A stretch of DNA of 64,000 bases from Ascoidea asiatica. Lineage: Eukaryota > Ascomycota > Saccharomycetes > Ascoideales > Ascoideaceae. Position numbers and translations under genes: made by a program. The notes beneath the pieces are model-generated. The model searched no databases. It saw nothing but the letters and a program-made list of their open reading frames with translations, and was not told the origin of the DNA. Positions 20,185 through 32,046 of this stretch are shown piece after piece. The stretch covers positions 372,001 to 436,000 of the forward strand of contig BCKQ01000013.1 of assembly GCA_001600695.1 (NCBI GenBank), given 5' to 3'. How positions within the stretch are numbered: position 1 is the stretch's first letter; each line of letters begins with the position of its first letter.

Positions 20185-22554
20185 TTTGAATTGTTGTTTA
20201 AGTTGAAATCACGAATAAAGATAAAAATCAGTAGAAAATAATTAACTTTCCTTTGGAAGAAACATGCAATTTAAATACTATCTCAATTGACATAATTCGT
20301 GGAGGGGTAAACTTAAATTGATATCATTAAAGATAGGTAGCCTTTATTACACAAAGGCAATGTAACTATTATTACTTCAACAGTCGCACCTTGATAGCGA
20401 ACATTGTTGGTGGTCTCAAGTTCAACTAATCAGAAATTCGGGCATTGGTTATTCAGGGGAGGAGTTATCTAGTTACCCTACCTCTTTCTTAACTGCAATT
20501 TTGTTTAATAGTTGACTTTTCTATAAATATTTAGTTTTTCATTACAGAATAACACATGGTCGTTCTGACGTTTTATGGTCGTATAAGGCAGGGCACAGAT
20601 CATTGAATTAAAGGGATAGTCCGCAGCTTTGTTCACTGGGTCTGTTAGTTTTATCTAATCGGACACTATGTGCTTGTTGCATAGTGCTTACGGGCTTCGA
20701 AAAATGTCACCGTTTTCAATTTGCTAATACTTGGGTAAAATTGTGCACTGCATTTTTATTTTTGTGGCCAATTTTATTTTAAGTTTTGGCTATTTCAGAT
20801 TTACCTGTTTTTGAGTGAAATATTTCAAAAAATGCTAGTGAAGATTTTTCAAAGGTTGCGATTTAAGATTGCATTGATGGAGTTACATAGATATTGGGAG
20901 GAATCCGTTTGCGATATTACGACATATTACAGAAAGAACGTTTCCATCGAGCTTTAGCTTGGTTGATGAATACGCAAGCGTTGGCACTGTCAAAAGCCGT
21001 AATCGAGCAGTGGTTAAAAGCATATTTGATAGTACAATTGGCTTCCAGTGGCAATTGATTTTTACATTTTAAATGCTTTAATTCGTAAGTCAATTCTACC
21101 AACCTCCATATGATTACTGCTCCATGTATGGTAAAAAAGGTACATAAAACCAAGAAGTGAAATTAAATCCAACTATATTTGAACTTAAACACCCATGAAA
21201 AGATAGGTCTGCTATTAATGACCATTTGATGCTCTTCGCTAAAAATCGAACCTCCCCACTTATACTTCACTGGGGACTAAATGCTAATAAGTTAAAACAT
21301 TTTAAATATGAAGAGGCATTAATAGAACGAGAATGTTAATTTATTTTATGCTCTAAAACATAGGTCTCCAAACAGAAATTTATAGCTGACCAAGTAATAG
21401 TACAAGTAAACCAATTAAATACAAATATGAATAATTTCAAAGCGTTAAATGTTATTATTTAACAATGTGTATTAGAAAATCATTTTTCGACTTCGCATTC
21501 AAATAAAAGCGCTTAATTAAATTCTTTAACCAAACTCCAATTATTTAAACTTTTTTTACATTCCGAGAATACAATTTTATACCGATCAAAGAAAGTTGTC
21601 TTAGGCCGAGTGGTTATTACCCGACAAATTTATGTTTTACATTTGGAAAAAAATATGCAATTAAAATGGCAAGTCCTAATTTTTACTCAACAGCAAGTTT
21701 GGATTATCATTAAAAAAGGAAATATCCTAATGTTAGTAAAAGCAAGTTTTCCCAACTTTACAAAATCATTTGTATGTAATTGTAATTTCCAATGGTTCAG
21801 GCTCTTCCTCAGCATCTGTTCAATATACTGGTAGTGGTAATAAATCTCCTTAAGCAAATAATTGTTTTTTGTATCTTTTAAGAGTATTCATGTTTTCGAA
21901 TGGTGTAAATATGTCGTATTATTCTTGTTTTTCTTTATTGTTTCTTATTTTGGTTTGGAATTATCAGACACTAGACTAACCAATTAATTACTTTATTACT
22001 ATCAGAGTTACATTTTTTGTTTCTTTGTTTATTTATCAGTAATTTTATAGTGTTTCCTATAATAAAGTTATAATCTGAGGGTAGCAGTTTGAATATCTTA
22101 TTCAAATTTTATTATTTTTTTCTACAACCATTTAAATTTATATTTGCAACTGCTCCCTTTAATGTTTACTTGTAGGTTTGAGTAATATCACTAATCAACT
22201 CGTATTACACCGTGGTAAGGAGTTAGATCCCTTTCAGAAGAAACCAGGATATTTCCACATCCCAGTTCATTACCATCATCCTGGTTTCGTTTGCACCCCT
22301 CCTATTTTTTTAAATCCTTTTTTTTCAAGTTTCCAATTTTCCTATTTAAGTTCTTATTTACAGTATTTATTTATCCGTCCTGGCACTGCGCCTCTTTGCA
22401 CGTGCCTCATCACCACACCCACTTTGAAGGCCCATTACGGTTAAGAGAGGTCGTACTAATTTACTATGAGGGCTCATTTTGGTTCACGCGTGTGTGGCCC
22501 TATTATCATTATCAATCTCAAATATTTCTACATTATGTCATCAATATCAACTGA
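20185..22554. other. Region without recognisable gene; minor fragments
   Basis: No conserved gene. At 20,913-21,058 (+) a stop-free stretch reads RYYDILQKERFHRALAWLMN then TQALALSKAVIEQWLKAYLI, helical and protein-like but unassignable. At 21,603-21,618 TAGGCCGAGTGGTTAT matches the 5' (A-box) part of a tRNA-Ser/Leu (usual TGGCCGAGTGGTTA), without a B-box downstream, so it is at most a tRNA fragment. At 21,775-21,832 a frame reads SNGSGSSSASVQYTGSGN, Ser/Gly-rich, possibly the end of a wall protein relic. Confidence 0.35.
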
Positions 22555-22935
22555 TATTCTTTTAATATTAACTTATCATTATTAATTTCAATTATTTCTA
22601 AATTGGTTCATCAATATAAACTTATAATCGATCAATATTAACTTATAATCTTTCAATATTAACTTATAATCTTTCAATATTAACTTATAATCTTTCAATA
22701 TTAAGTTCTAATCTTTCAAAATTAAATTACCTTTATCAATTTCAATTACAGCTAAATTTCTTCATCAAAATAAACTTATAATCTTTTGATATCAACACAT
22801 CATTATTTACTCTTATTGTTGCTAAGTTGCTTCATTAATATCAACATATAATCCTTTAATATTATCTCATCGTTATTGATTCTTGCTATTTTTATATAGC
22901 TTCATCATTATCAACTTATAATATTTCTAAATTGA
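22555..22935. repeat. AT-rich minisatellite, ~21-bp unit
   Basis: Four consecutive 21-bp units beginning TCAATATTAACTTATAATC run from 22,631 to 22,714, the first three identical and the fourth with two changes. Degenerate copies of the same word (ATCAATATAAACTTATAATC and similar) extend to both sides over about 380 bp. Confidence 0.8.
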
Positions 22936-22944
22936 CCTATCATT

Positions 22945-23735
22945 ATGGCTGTCCCCTCTACATACAGGATTGCTCGGGCTATGTCTACATCTGATACCAC
23001 TACAACTGCTGCTGTTTCAGAAACCAAAGCGAAGGCTATGGTTAAGGCCACTCATTAGTATGGTGAGTATGATATTGACATCTCCTCAGATGAAGATTAT
23101 ACAGAAGAAAATATTGATTTCGCTCTAACTGCTCCAAAGCCCACAACTGGTGCATCAGCTGTATTAGATACCATGCCTACACTGATCAAAAGTACTCCCG
23201 AAAATTCTAGTGTTTACTTTCATGAACACAATGATGCCAATATGTTCGGTCATGACTTTGAAGCAACTGAAAAAGTTAGGCGAAGAAGTGTTTCTGTTAC
23301 TGATGCAGGACCGCTAGGTTGGTTATTCGTATTGTTAAGGGTTTTCAATCAATACTTAATTAGTACTGTTAGGGATTATCTTTTCACGATAGTAAACCCT
23401 GAGGAAGTTGAAGACGGTAGGATTATTAAACGTCTCTTGGAAAGCTCTGGGGATAATTGGTGCTACATATACCATCATGATATGGATGTTTTTCTGGGAT
23501 TTAAAGAATCGTTTTAATTTACCCTTTTTCAACCAAATTTTGGTACAATCAAGGCTGTGGATTTATTAATTGATGATATTGTAAACCTATCCCATTCTGT
23601 TACTCCTACTCCAATTAAGGTTGTGCACCTGGTTGTTTTCATAGAGCTAATCCTAGATTCAAGACGTTACCCCTACAAGTCAAAATCATGATTACCATCT
23701 ACGCTGGTACTTGATGGACTAGATTCGATAGCCTT
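22945..23735 (+). pseudogene. Decayed ORF, left part, interrupted by LTR A1
   Basis: ATG at 22,945 opens 190 codons with a single TAG at codon 38 (23,056-23,058) and a stop at 23,517, after which the frame continues coherently to the LTR. It starts MAVPSTYRIARAMSTSDTTT, has an acidic/Thr-rich N-terminal third, and continues with GPLGWLFVLLRVFNQYLIST and DNWCYIYHHDMDVFLGFKES. No family recognised; the layout (Ser/Thr-rich start, helical middle) would fit a retrotransposon Gag. A second coding-like stretch begins directly after the solo LTR at 24,783, and the two are probably halves of one ancestral gene of about 430 codons. Confidence 0.45.
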
Positions 23736-23738
23736 ATC

Positions 23739-24782
23739 TGTTGGAAATAATAGAGATCTATATATATGCTAGGGCATATATGGGTACTAACACCATAGGT
23801 GGTGAAGGTCTAAAAGACACGTATCTATAGTAAACATAAAAGAATTGTGTATTATACAACAATGTGTCTACACTATCTAAAATTATGCATAGAGATGCAT
23901 AATTGGGCATAAATATACATATTGTTGCATAAAGTTGCATTAAGTTGCATGAAGAATACATCAATTTACATGACCTTGCATGAGTCTGTGTACAGGTACA
24001 TAGATAGTGGGACATCATGTGATCTTATAGTCACATGTCATAGGTCATGTGTGCTTGCGTCAGGCATAGCGTACAAAGTAGAAAAGACCTTGAGATTGGT
24101 ACCAGCCATAGTCGTATAACCATTAAGAGCATATGAAAGCTTAGCCACTCCGTAGGAGGTGAATTAAAGAGGAGTTAGGATTTAACGTCTATCCGGATTG
24201 AAGTTAAATCCGAAAGGCCAATCGGATCCAGGCAGGAACGCCTTCTGGATGGCTGGATTGGCTAAGCCTAGTTTCATGTGAGATAAGGTATAAGTCTCAC
24301 TGCGTATACCGAATTGTCTCGGAGTAAACAGGAGACTAGTGGAGATAGTCCCGTAAGAGATCTATCCCGAGTACAGCTTCGGGATTAAACATTATTCCCG
24401 GAAATTAGTGCGATTGTCTACCCCACTGAAAAGTGGGCTGATTGGTTTTACTAGGGTAAAATTGAAATCTGAATTTCAATTGATTTTTAATCAAGTTTTC
24501 AATCCTTTTTAGAAGGTAAAGTTGATTCCCACACTGATTGTACGAAGGAATCCAGGGAGTTTTGGGAATTCCCGAGAATTCTCGATAGTTCTGCGGGACC
24601 CCGTAGGAATCCTGAATTAATATAAAAGGAATCGATTTCCTCTGATTTTTTTATATAATTTATTTAGTTTTCTTTTTAGATCATCGATTAGCACGAGTTA
24701 ATTGATTAATACATAGTAAGTAAAACATTTGATTATATAATTCGAAATTGTAAATTTGTAAAATCGATGAGAATTTATAACA
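23739..24782 (+). mobile_element. LTR family A, copy A1, probable solo LTR
   Basis: 1,044-bp repeat starting TGTTGGAAATAATAGAG and ending in ATAACA, flanked by TTATC (23,734-23,738) and TTAGC (24,783-24,787), a five-base target duplication with one mismatch. It is highly similar along its whole length to 51,571-52,606, and more distantly to 30,388-31,190 and, inverted, 55,669-56,672. Promoter-like AATTAATATAAAAGGAATCG is at 24,615-24,634. Near the left end it has short repeats of GTTGCATAAA/GTTGCATTAA. TGTTG...CA ends and internal domains next to copy A3 identify it as a Ty1/copia-type LTR. Confidence 0.85.
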
Positions 24783-24784
24783 TT

Positions 24785-25282
24785 AGCAGACTCGATTATC
24801 TAGATTATTTCAACAAACAATTTGGTGTCAATTTTATGTACGAGCAGATTACTGATTATATTTTAAGTCTAGTCAAAAAGTCTATTAAAGACATTTAAAC
24901 AGATGTTTCTATCCTTACAGATCATGTTATGTTCCCTATGGCACAAACTACATAGGATGCCAATGTTTATGAAATCAAAGCCAACCGTACCTTTCTAGGT
25001 TCTCGCTGTTTCTCGGATCCAGTTGTGCAAGATCTATTTTATGGTAGAACTTCGGATATGGTTAACGATCCAGCAAAACGTTGGTTAGCAATCAATCCAC
25101 AGGATGCTACTGATTTAGTGCTTGACTTTATGCGTTCAAATGAGCCTAATAACTTCAAAAGTATGAGATCTTCCTTTATGGCTAAATTCTTTAATGGCCC
25201 AAAACTACTAGTTGCAAGTGTCTATAATACTTATTCTTTGGAAAAGACTAAATCTGAGATACATTCCTCATTCCAAGAATAA
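24785..25282 (+). pseudogene. Decayed ORF, right part, after LTR A1
   Basis: 165 codons with only two in-frame stops (near 24,896 and 24,953), ending TAA at 25,282. It reads RLDYLDYFNKQFGVNFMYEQ, then ANRTFLGSRCFSDPVVQDLF, YGRTSDMVNDPAKRWLAINP and ends FNGPKLLVASVYNTYSLEKT. Compositionally like a real protein, no domain recognised. Position directly after a solo LTR with matching target duplication suggests it continues the ORF that starts at 22,945. Confidence 0.42.
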
Positions 25283-26392
25283 ACACTCTATTATAAGAAT
25301 TTCCATTTAACCGCTGTCAACACCCTATACCGTCCGCGTGTTTGTTTTTTACTTTATATTTCCTGAAATCTATTTATATGAGTCATTATTATATGTCCCT
25401 TTAGGTTACTTGCCCTTTTGTTTTATGTTGGGTAATTTTACTCGACTAACCTATGTTAGCTTTAAAATTCTGAAATGATATAAATACTGTTCATTGCAAC
25501 TCTTTTTTTATATATATATATTTGTGTTATTTTGCTTTAACCCACCCAATTTTTACTCAAGAAACAGAAACAGCTAGTTTCAAATAAGTCGGTAATACCC
25601 TACAGATTATATTACAGACTATTCGACTATTTTTCCCTAACGTTTATTTTTATATTTTTTACTTCTTTTATCTATCTACCTAAGATCAGTCTTACTGTTT
25701 CTTGTTATTATGTGTCTATTAATCTTAACTCTTGTTAATATACTTGTCATTTTTTTCATCACTCAAATCTTTTAATTTATTAGTAGACTGTTTCAAACCC
25801 TAGCTCTAGCTACAAAATTTAGAAACCTGGTGTTTCGTTAGTGTTGTCCAGCCAGGCTCACTAAGTCTCCATATTTAAGACAAACTTAAAATACAATTGT
25901 GTTACATAAAGTGCTAATTTATTTTAGAAATGAAACAGTATAAGTAAGTCTTATAGGAAGACACACAGAGGTTTGCAAAACACAAATTTCAAACAAAACA
26001 AATTTGGTACTTTGAATATACTGTCGCACATGTTTACCGCGCGTAAAACAATTGTCCAAAAATAATTTATCCACTGTCCGACAGTTTGTCAATTCACTGC
26101 CATGTGTCGCGACCGCTCTACAAACTATTCAAAAACCTGACAATTTGTGCCAGAACCTCTGTTTCTCAAAAAGTAGCCGGTGTATGTCGTAATTGATTGT
26201 GTCAAACCATGTTGAACTAATAATGTCTACACTGTCTTTGAATCATTAAGGGAAGCGCTCTTTTACCTTATCAGTTCAATGTCACCTTACTTTTTTTATA
26301 CCAGGTGGAATAGTATTTAGATTGCCTGTTTTGTATAAAGGCAAGTTAATTATTTGCTTCTAATTCTTATTTTTATTTGTCATTTCAATTTA
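25283..26392. other. No gene seen
   Basis: 1.1 kb of AT-rich sequence with several cytosine-containing tracts but no coding-like frame, RNA gene or repeat that I can support. Confidence 0.5.
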
Positions 26393-26960
26393 ATGAACAT
26401 TAGAAAATCAATACATTATTTATTGATTAACCTATTCCCGAACAAGAACCATTTACTCAACATCCTATATTAGAATTAGAACAACCAATCACCGATAATC
26501 TTTTAGAAGATACTATTCAGATTCAAACACAAATCCAGATCCAAATAAATATAATTAAAGGGCCTAATAAAAAGCTAGTTCCAATTATAGAAATTGGTAA
26601 TGTCTCATCAAATGGTAGTAAATATTTTGGACAACTTAAATCATTATGTTACAATTGAAAAATAGATGGGGAAAATTATAAAACCAATATTATGGTACAA
26701 TACAATTTTGTTAAGATCAGAAATGAATTTCCATTAGGAACTAAAAAAATTGGAAAACTTTTTACCAGGTCATCAGATGAGTTTCTCCCATTCGTTTATT
26801 GATCAATCAATTAAAGATTCTAAAACTATACAATGACAAGTTAAAGAAAAGGCCTCATTTCATCAACAAGAATCAGATGATTATGGTTATTCTCAAATTG
26901 GTTATGGTTTGTATAATAAAGATGGAACTTCAAATGAGTTTTACATTTAGTTTAAGTTTT
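26393..26960 (+). pseudogene. Decayed ORF, family X copy 2
   Basis: Plus-strand relative of the minus-strand relic at 19,800-20,184. After an ATG at 26,393 and an early frameshift the frame reads EPFTQHPILELEQPITDNLL, EDTIQIQTQIQIQINIIKGP, SKYFGQLKSLCYN then a TGA in place of a likely Cys, MVQYNFVKIRNEFPLGTKKI and DEFLPFVY. The two copies lie in opposite orientation about 6 kb apart. Two independently decaying copies show it was a multicopy, probably mobile, gene. Function unknown. Confidence 0.45.
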
Positions 26961-27247
26961 GTTTTTGATTAAATTTTTTGTTTTTATTTAATTTTTATTT
27001 TTCTTGTCTATACCTCCAAATTTCTTCTTTTTGTTCTTTCAATTTTTTTTTCATAAAATTGATTGTTTTTTATTCATTTTAAAATAAAATGAAATTTATA
27101 TAAATTGATCAATATTTCTCTCATTTTTGTTCTTTTTTTATGTATATTTTTGAAGAAAATTGATTAACTATATTTATAATATTAGATTCTAAGATTTATA
27201 ATTTATCTTTATTATATAACAAAAAGTGATTAAATAAAATTCATACA

Positions 27248-29160
27248 ATGGCAGAAAGTACATCTCCAGATTTTAACAGTATATATGCTTTTTAACAAAA
27301 CACAAACAATGTCTTCTACTGGGATAACCCAGATAGAGTCGTAGTCTTAATAAGTCTGAATAAACCGTAGAGTTTTTTAATATGTTTAACCACTGGAGCT
27401 GCCATTATGGTTACCTGTGTGGGACGACTGGTGATATGTGTGATCACCTTGAGATTACCCGAGATAAGTATTTGTTGACAGAATATCAGGTGTATCGGGA
27501 ACCGGTTGTTAACGAGCGAAAATGTATATTATGCTTCGGGGATCCCATGAAGGCTTAAACACAATTGTGAGTGCTACCCATTTAGTGGGAAAATGAATAC
27601 CATACAGTAGGGGTGAATGAAGTAGAACTTCAAAAGAAACACATGAATTTTATTTTTTAACTTATATTTATTAAGGACACGTCTGCAGAACCGACTATAG
27701 GTAGTTCTTACATTAATTTTTATTTATTGAACTAATCATTTCATTAGCTACTGGTATACCTAATCATTAATATATTTTTTATAACCTTTACCATTACCAC
27801 TTTGAAGTTAACAGGAAGTTGTATGTTCACATTCTGGTTTACCTTGCAGTCCAACATCTTTTTTATGTCCAATGCCGTGTACTGTAGAGAGATATTGCTC
27901 TAAAACTAGATGATAAATTATATTCGGCCATAGATTGGCTGCTGGTTTCACAGTTTATATAAACCCCCAGAGAAATTATCTTTTATTGGTGGTCTCTTTT
28001 GATCAAAAATTTAGTGATGAAAGGTACTATTCAGTTTGCTAAAGAACGATTAAAAAAATAGTTTATTGAATTCAAGCATAATAAGGATGGGGTATATTTC
28101 TCTACTTAGTTAGAATTATCGTGAGAAGCAGTCTTTTCGTTTTAATGCAACATTCTGTTTGAAATGCTATTGTTTTCGAGATGTATATGAAGCCAACTGT
28201 ATGATATAACAGGTTTAAACAAACGACTACTATTTAAAAGTTCTGTCAGGTATTCATAATTAAATTCCTATTGCTGGCTAAAAGTAGTATTACCGGTAGC
28301 AACTTTTATTCTGGTTCAAACACAAAATATAATGCGGTTGAGGTTTACGACTGAATCCAATATGCACTTGGATCTACTTGGCCTACATGGAAACTTTTCT
28401 ACTTAATTTAGCTAAAGACTAAGCAGCTTAAGGGAATTGATTCCGAGAATCAACAATAAGAAAGGATCCTTCCAGATCAACTAATTCGGTACCGATGATG
28501 GTAAGAGGTTGAGAAATCTTCTGTCAAAATTAAATATCGACCACTTTGACCGTAAGACGATTAAGACTGATGTTCCTACAGTCTCAAAAAGTTCAAAGAT
28601 GTTCACTATAAAATAGTTGATAAGAAGAGTATGATCCAATACAAGCCTGTACTGGTTTTCCTATGGTCTTCATTGCACGTCGTGGATGTAAGAAGCGAAG
28701 TCTTATGAAACTTATTTTCCGTGAGAGAAACACTTTCAAAAAGTCATCGAAGCGAGTCAAGAACTAGTAGCAGAAACTCAATGTAAACAAAATCATTACT
28801 GAAACAAATGATTATTCGGTAGTTGAATATCAAATTTCCTCTGAAGATTATTTTCTGCATCTAGCTCAAAATGCTAATCGATTTTATGTTGATTTATTTT
28901 TTTCTGAAATATCTATAGAAGATAGGTATGTTAGTTAGGGTGGTGCGACAATACATTTTACTATCGATGACTAGCTTTTAATTAACAATAAACATGGTAA
29001 AGTGGATGTTCTTGCCGGTAACGCATATTATATTTTGTTCCGAAACGTAAAATGGATCAATTTCTCATTAAAAGATGTTCATTTTATCGAAGGTTTCAAG
29101 ATTTTTATTTCTGCGACAATTTGTCATATTCTCGCTATAATGTGAATTAATGAGCTAATG
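27248..29160 (+). pseudogene. Ty1/copia gag-protease relic
   Basis: ATG at 27,248 begins MAESTSPDFNSIYAF and continues through many stops. The diagnostic part is the right end. A Cys/Lys-rich stretch (28,680-28,770, GCKKRSLMKLIFRERNTFKK, plausible zinc-knuckle remnant) is followed at about 28,935-29,130 by a copia protease: GGATIHFTIDD (from DSGATxHFTxD, with the first Asp-containing codon pair changed), then LLINNKHGKVDVLAGNAYYI and SLKDVHFIEGFKIFISATIC, which fits the usual LxxVxYxPxFxxNLIS ending. No integrase or reverse transcriptase follows; LTR B1 begins about 140 bp further on, so the rest was deleted. Confidence 0.62.
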
Positions 29161-29299
29161 GTGTCCACATCAGCGACAAATCTTCTGGAAAACCTGTAGT
29201 TAAAGCTACCGGAACAAAATGCTTGAGTATTTGGATAACGAAAGGGGTCTGCCTCAAACAGTTTCTGCGGAGAAGCAGATAACTTTATTTATGATGCCA

Positions 29300-30360
29300 T
29301 GGAGGCTTATGGTGAAACTGGTCACCGGACGGCTGGAGAAGGTGTCAGGATTTGTAGTTATTCCCATTGGGATAATACTAGTCCACCACAGCCTGGAACT
29401 ACAAGACCTGCTTAGAGCGCAGTATTACATGCCCTCGTGATAAGACCTTGTACCAATGATGACTTAAGGAGAAACGCAGGCCTTTTTGTATAGTGTCTTA
29501 GCGATAGTATTCGCGCAATGCCAAGCTACTGACTCAGGACTCTTGTTGTAAAGATTTAAACGTTCTTATGTGAAACAAGTTTGCCCTGTGGTTTTTAGAT
29601 GACTGGTGAGTATAAATTATCTACATACGAGTTTAGCGATGTAACAGGCTGGATCTTGAAGTATTGTCGAGGTACAATTTTCGGCGACATTTGCGGGATA
29701 CACTGACCTGGTCCGGAGTACGTAAGGGATTATGTAATCAGAAAGGCCGGAAATTGAATGATGTAAAGTCGAGTAATTCGGGTACACCGAAAGGAGAGAG
29801 GGGTCGTTTCAAGTTCCAATTATTAATAGTTTGAAGCAGTTATTAGATCATTGTTTTCTGCGAGGGACCAAAATGCGGTAGTAGAGGACGTGATATCCTG
29901 CCATACAGAGCTGTTCTGGGCGAATAAGGTGATGTTACGGGGCTTGATGGGGTGTAATTGATTACTGATTAGCGACCAGAAGTGCATCAACTAGTAGGAC
30001 AGCCGAATGTACAAATTGAACCAAAAAGTCCGTATAGATTCTGTCAAAGCGAAATTCTATTTGTACCGTTTATCAAGCTGAATATCAACAAAACGGACTT
30101 GTAGATTGAGATCACGAGATCTAATTTCAATCCCAAATAGTACAGGTACGAAGTGTTATCCGTATTTTGGGTTCCCCAGTAGCAACTTTTTTTTATACGT
30201 ATGGCAAATAGCTAGCAAGATTTATGACATATATTTCTTGTCGATCAGGGTCGAAATTAATATAAATAGACGTTGATTGTTCATAATCCTTTTTTTATAG
30301 AAATTTTTATACAGAGATTATGGAAATGTAAAAATATGAATAGGAATAATAATATTCAAC
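29300..30360 (+). mobile_element. LTR-like repeat family B, copy B1
   Basis: Direct repeat of 61,168-62,235, alignable by eye almost throughout, for example CTGGTCCGGAGTACGTAAGG versus CTGGTCCAGATTACCTAAGT, and AGCTAGCAAGATTTATGACA versus AGCTAGCAAGCTTTATAAGA. It has a TATA-like AATTAATATAAATAGACG (30,255-30,272) near its right end and ends ATTCAAC at 30,360. The left boundary is inferred from the second copy and is approximate. Size, TATA position and termini fit an LTR; no coding sequence is inside. Confidence 0.62.
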
Positions 30361-30387
30361 TAATTATTCATATCGTTCGATCAATAA

Positions 30388-31190
30388 TACATCAATTCAA
30401 ATGGCCTTGCAACAGTGTGTGTACTGTTGAACAGATCATCGCATAGGATATTCTAGAGGCGTAAAATAGGACATGTCTGCTTACGGCAGCTAAAGCGTAC
30501 AAAGTAGAAAGAGCCTAGGACTGTTACAAACCATAGTACTTGTGTATTTAAGAGCACATTGAAGCTAAGCCATTCTGAACGAAAAGCACGCAACAGGCGT
30601 TCTTAGCGTCTTAGGATATATGTCAAATCCCAATAATCAATGGCATCCAGACACGGCCGCCTTATGGATGCTTGAATTAGCTAAGCTTATTTTCATGCGA
30701 GAGAAGCTATATTTCTCACTGTGCTTACCGAATTCTCTACCAATAAACAGGAGATGATTGGCTATTCGGTTAAGAATCTATTCCGAGCGGAGTTTAAGAA
30801 TTAATAATTATCCCCCTCATTATTTTGCTCCCCCACTAGAGAGTGGACTGATTAGTTTACTATGATGAAACTGAAATGTGAACTTCAATTGATTTCTAAT
30901 CAAATTTTGACCCCTTTTTACTAGGTAAACTTGATCCCATCTTTATTCTACCCAGGAATTCTTGAATTTTAGGGACTTGCCTCCGAACTACAGAGGTTTC
31001 TCCGAGACCTCGTATGAATCCAGAATCATTATACAACGAGTCGATGAATTTTTATTTTTTTAATCAATTTATTTAGATATGTGTTCAAAGATCATAGATT
31101 TCCCACGAATAAATTGATTATTATATAGGTTCGAGAACAGTAAATTATATATTTCGAAACCGTAAAATGAATAAAAATTTAGAATATGTT
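30388..31190 (+). mobile_element. LTR family A, copy A2, truncated and diverged
   Basis: Aligns with LTR A1 from about its position 215 onward: ACATCAATTCAAATGGCCTT, AGCGTACAAAGTAGAAAGAG, AAGAGCACATTGAAGCTAAG, AAACAGGAGATGATTGG and GATCATAGATTTCCCACGAA mark matching points. The first ~200 bp of the LTR are missing where it abuts LTR B1. Much more diverged than A1 and A3 are from each other, so it is an older insertion. Confidence 0.7.
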
Positions 31191-32046
31191 TTAGGTGATA
31201 CTGTTCAGGACTAGGAGAAAAGAAAGTTTATATTATTCCCCCATATATCGTGGAGTCTAATGTTCAAAAGAAAACAACAATGGAAATGCTTGTTTTTTCG
31301 CATGAGAGAATCAAAATGTTATCATTGGGAAACCCATATGACCTTGGGTACACGCCAGTGCCCAAAACAGGGGCATCTAAATTTTTAACGAAAAGCTAGG
31401 GTTTGGTGAGGTATATTAGTAAACTAGATGATTCGAACCATTTAAAAGATGAAAGCAATGGAAGAAAACGAGTGTAGATTTTTGGTCAAACAATAACTAA
31501 CCACCTATCAGACTGAGGTAAAACACGAATAAATAGATAGAAAGTAATGATAACTGGTAATAAATATATATTAAAAGATAATAATAGGTAACATAAGTTA
31601 CTGATTGGACTGAAGCATCTGCACTAATTTGTTTGAGACTCGTGGTTAACAAATTGGTAACTAAAAAAGTAAAGTATAACTTAAACCAAACCCCAGACGT
31701 CCAACGGCAGCATCTATACAGTAAGAGCTTTTATATAATTTTCCAAAGCAAAAAAAGTTGGTACCGAAGCGAGGGCTCGACATTATGACAAAATGGACAG
31801 ATATTTTACAGAATTCAACGGTTCCCGATGACATGGGATAGTCAGGCTCGGATTATGCTAAAGGCTACAATCATAAACAGGGGTAATGATGCGGAGCTTG
31901 AGGTTTACTCTCCGGAACAAATTGTGTCAATGAAGGTCATCCGAAAGGTTCTTTTAAATGGCACCAAGCATGTGGATAAAATTGTTAGGAGCGTTTGACC
32001 TTTGAATAACATTGATATCCAAACACTAGTTGTCGTTGGTGGATTT
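31191..32046. other. No gene recognised
   Basis: About 850 bp between LTR A2 and hAT copy 2. A short frame at 31,893-31,997 reads ELEVYSPEQIVSMKVIRKVL but is too short to assign. Nothing else supported. Confidence 0.4.

Noticed and set aside
21603-21618. tRNA-Ser/Leu gene suggested by TAGGCCGAGTGGTTAT
   Set aside because: No B-box or acceptor stem follows; at most a 5' fragment.
31893-31997. Second piggyBac fragment suggested by LNGTKHVDK resembling FNGTKHLVA at 18.7 kb
   Set aside because: Only five residues match and the surrounding frame shows no piggyBac block.
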